This document shows, piece after piece, positions 7,566 to 8,740 of a DNA stretch of 8,740 bases. Source of the stretch: Acetobacteraceae bacterium (GTDB lineage Bacteria; Pseudomonadota; Alphaproteobacteria; Acetobacterales; Acetobacteraceae); the NCBI GenBank assembly GCA_025356735.1, contig JANXRT010000104.1:1-8740 (forward strand), in the 5' to 3' direction. The notes under the pieces are model-generated. The model saw nothing but the letters and a program-made list of their open reading frames with translations. It had not been told where the DNA came from and ran no database searches. Numbering within the stretch: the first letter of the stretch is position 1; each line of letters starts with the position of its first letter. The translations under genes were made by a program, and so were the position numbers.

Positions 7566-7761
7566 CTGACGTGCGTTGGGGTTTCTCGAAAAAGGAGAAT
7601 TCCTTGTTTTATCTTCCATTTTATGTCTGGCCATTATCTAAGTAGATCAGGGTTTGTAGTAGAAGTTCGGCCTCTTTTTTCATCACGCAAGTTTTACCTT
7701 GTAGTATTCAATTATATGTGAGCTAAAGACCGAAGGAATTTTAAACCAGGGGTTCAAGTTC

Positions 7762-7902
7762 ATGACCGTTTCAGCCGACAGGAATACTTCGTTTCAGTCG
7801 AAACCAGCGCCGGTTTGCAGCATCGGATGCCCGGCAGTTCGACCTTCTGAGGGTCGATCCAAGCTGACGGCCTTGTCATGTCCCGCTCCCACGCGCGTCT
7901 AG
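7762..7902 (+). CDS. Possible 46-aa upstream ORF, coupled to the GH5 gene
   Basis: An ATG at 7762 with AGGGG at 7748-7752 (9-nt spacer) opens 46 codons ending in TAG at 7900-7902. The stop overlaps the first bases of the AGAGGGG that precedes the hydrolase GTG, the geometry expected for translational coupling. The product is polar, rich in Pro/Ser/Arg, with three Cys, has no membrane segment and resembles no family I know. A frame this long arises easily by chance in GC-richer DNA, so the ribosome binding site and stop position are the only positive evidence. Confidence 0.3.
   Translation: MTVSADRNTSFQSKPAPVCSIGCPAVRPSEGRSKLTALSCPAPTRV
7767..7801. repeat. 12-bp direct repeat upstream of the GH5 gene
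   Basis: CGTTTCAGCCGA (7767-7778) and CGTTTCAGTCGA (7790-7801) differ at one base with a 23-bp period, a little over two helical turns. The second copy is also the left part of the inverted repeat GTTTC-AGTC-GAAAC (7791-7804). This could be a tandem operator, or it may simply be chance. Confidence 0.45.
7791..7878 (+). promoter_or_regulatory. Chain of short stem-loops in the GH5 leader
   Basis: Four complementary pairs follow one another on the plus strand: GTTTC/GAAAC (7791-7795, 7800-7804); GCCGG/CCGGC (7809-7813, 7831-7835) enclosing GCAT/ATGC (7820-7823, 7827-7830); TCGACC/GGTCGA (7839-7844, 7852-7857); and TGAC/GTCA (7865-7868, 7875-7878). If transcribed, this gives a structured 5' leader ending 22 nt before the hydrolase ribosome binding site. 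It matches no riboswitch class I know by consensus. Individual stems are only 4-9 bp. Confidence 0.35.
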
Positions 7903-7907
7903 AGGGG
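7901..7907 (+). promoter_or_regulatory. Ribosome binding site choosing the GTG start of the GH5 gene
   Basis: AGAGGGG lies 6 nt before GTG 7914. The alternative in-frame ATG at 7878 has no purine-rich site at the right distance and would place this strong site inside the coding sequence, so GTG 7914 is preferred. Confidence 0.6.
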
Positions 7908-7913
7908 ATCACC

Positions 7914-8740
7914 GTGGCCAGTTCATCTTCGGCATTTTCGGTCGTCAACGGTCAGATCATCGATCCGAACGGCAATATCTTCATCGCCCGCGGCATCAAC
8001 TCGTTCCTCGGCCAGGCCGACGCTCCAACCATCCTCGGCACCTTTCCCGGCCTCAACGCCATCCGGCTGGCGACCGCGCCGGGCGCCGATCTGAACGCCA
8101 TCGACGCGCTGGTGCAGGGGCTGACGGCAAAGGGGGTCGCCGTGCTGATCGAGGACCATTCGTCCAGCGGCGGCAATCCGAACACCTCCTCCGGCCAGGC
8201 GCTGGTCGACGAAGCCAATTGGTATGCCGGTTTGGCCAGCAAGTACCAGGCCAATCCCTACGTCTGGTTCGGCACCGCCAACGAGCCTGACAACACCGCC
8301 GACCTGTCCGCGATCCCGACCCAGGAACGCGCCATCTACGACGCCATCCGTGGCACCGGCAGCAACGCCATGGTGATGATGGAGATGCGCGGCGGCTTCA
8401 CCAACGACGCCGCACAGGCTTCCGCATCGACCTACGCCAACATGACGAACGTTGCCTGGGACACGCATTATTACGGCTGGGTGCCCGGCTACAGCACCGA
8501 TACGGGCACCATCGCCAAGGGCCTCGGCGACCAGATCGCCAATGCGCAGAGCGTGCGCAGCGCCGACGGCGTCATGCCGGTGGTGATCGGCGAATATGGA
8601 CCCAGCACCAGCGGCATCGCCGGCTACGACGCCAACGGCCTGCAGGTGGTCCAGGCGGTGGACAGCAGCGGCTACGGCACCTTCGCCTGGGCCTTCAACG
8701 CCGGCACCGACGCCCTGGTATCCAGCGGCACCAGCCTGAC
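7914..8740 (+). CDS. GH5 (cellulase-family) glycoside hydrolase, N-terminal part (cut by window edge)
   Basis: Retaining beta-glycanase of the GH5/clan GH-A type, probably acting on a beta-1,4-linked polysaccharide such as cellulose or mannan; the exact substrate cannot be read. The 275 visible residues start from GTG 7914. Clan landmarks appear in order: NAIRL with the conserved Arg51, EDH with His82, ANEPDN with the general acid/base Glu124, DTHYYG with His185/Tyr187, and VVIGEYG with the nucleophile Glu227, followed by a Trp in FAWAF. The N-terminus (ASSSSAFSVVNGQIIDPNG) has no positively charged start and no hydrophobic core, so no Sec/Tat signal peptide; starting at ATG 7878 does not add one. 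Secretion through a C-terminal type I signal outside the window is one explanation. Composition returns to GC-rich as in the housekeeping genes. The stop codon lies beyond the window. Confidence 0.88.
   Translation, partial: MASSSSAFSVVNGQIIDPNGNIFIARGINSFLGQADAPTILGTFPGLNAIRLATAPGADLNAIDALVQGLTAKGVAVLIEDHSSSGGNPNTSSGQALVDEANWYAGLASKYQANPYVWFGTANEPDNTADLSAIPTQERAIYDAIRGTGSNAMVMMEMRGGFTNDAAQASASTYANMTNVAWDTHYYGWVPGYSTDTGTIAKGLGDQIANAQSVRSADGVMPVVIGEYGPSTSGIAGYDANGLQVVQAVDSSGYGTFAWAFNAGTDALVSSGTSL

Larger units (their letters stand above)
7448..7913. other. AT-rich 466-bp intergenic region between regulator and GH5 hydrolase
   Basis: No long gene lies here. By hand count, 7441-7740 has 118 G/C in 300 bases, and 7321-7740 has 168 in 420 (40%), against clearly GC-rich genes on both sides. 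It holds a 34-codon ORF with a membrane-like product, a terminator-like hairpin at 7500-7520, a strong AAAGGAG at 7591-7597 ahead of a 13-codon TTG ORF, a 12-bp direct repeat (CGTTTCAGYCGA at 7767-7778 and 7790-7801), a 46-codon ORF, and several short stem-loops from 7791 to 7878. It must carry the promoter of the regulator and probably that of the hydrolase, but I see no convincing sigma-70 or sigma-54 site. Confidence 0.7.

Noticed and set aside
7623..7721. 32-codon ATG frame in the AT-rich region
   Set aside because: No Shine-Dalgarno precedes it, and its length is expected by chance.
7448..7913. Sigma-70 or sigma-54 promoters for the regulator and hydrolase
   Set aside because: AT-rich hexamers such as TATATT (minus strand, around 7493-7498) exist, but none pairs with a credible -35, and no GG-N10-GC element was found.
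7760..8468. Minus-strand open frames opposite the GH5 gene and its leader
   Set aside because: They are antisense to a frame with both catalytic glutamates and other GH5 landmarks in order; their products are low-complexity Gly/Val/Arg-rich.
1..8740. CRISPR array, insertion sequence, phage or toxin-antitoxin genes
   Set aside because: No regularly spaced repeats, terminal inverted repeats, transposase/integrase motifs or recognised toxin families were seen.

Overview
The window reads as chromosomal DNA of a high-GC alphaproteobacterium. An assignment to Rhodospirillales/Acetobacteraceae is an inference from protein style and from the malic enzyme / mutS / glnD neighbourhood, which I recall as common in alphaproteobacteria. 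I see no IS element, integrase, tRNA, rRNA or CRISPR array.

Layout. (1) 1-982, minus strand: N-terminal 327 residues of an NAD(P)-dependent malic enzyme, cut by the left edge. (2) 983-1093: short divergent intergenic region with a perfect 10-bp inverted repeat. (3) 1094-3796, plus: complete mutS, with an in-frame 15-bp minisatellite near its 3' end. (4) 3836-6661, plus: complete glnD (PII uridylyltransferase / uridylyl-removing enzyme), 39 bp behind mutS and probably in the same transcript. (5) 6662-6726: convergent end with two stem-loops and a 16-bp direct repeat. (6) 6725-7447, minus: LuxR-type response regulator whose receiver domain has lost most of its signature residues. (7) 7448-7913: AT-rich region (about 40% G+C over 7321-7740 by hand count) with candidate tiny ORFs, a terminator-like hairpin and a chain of short stem-loops. 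(8) 7914-8740, plus: N-terminal 275 residues of a GH5 (cellulase-family) glycoside hydrolase, cut by the right edge, with no visible Sec signal.

How the genes fit together. The left two thirds is housekeeping: central carbon metabolism (malate to pyruvate), mismatch repair and nitrogen sensing. The right third looks accessory: a regulator and a secreted-type polysaccharide hydrolase around an AT-rich regulatory region. Whether the regulator controls the hydrolase is only a proximity guess.

Novelty. No clear new multi-gene system is visible. The parts most worth a second look are the 7448-7913 leader region (structured leader, and a small ORF whose stop codon overlaps the hydrolase ribosome binding site), the atypical receiver domain and the mutS repeat.
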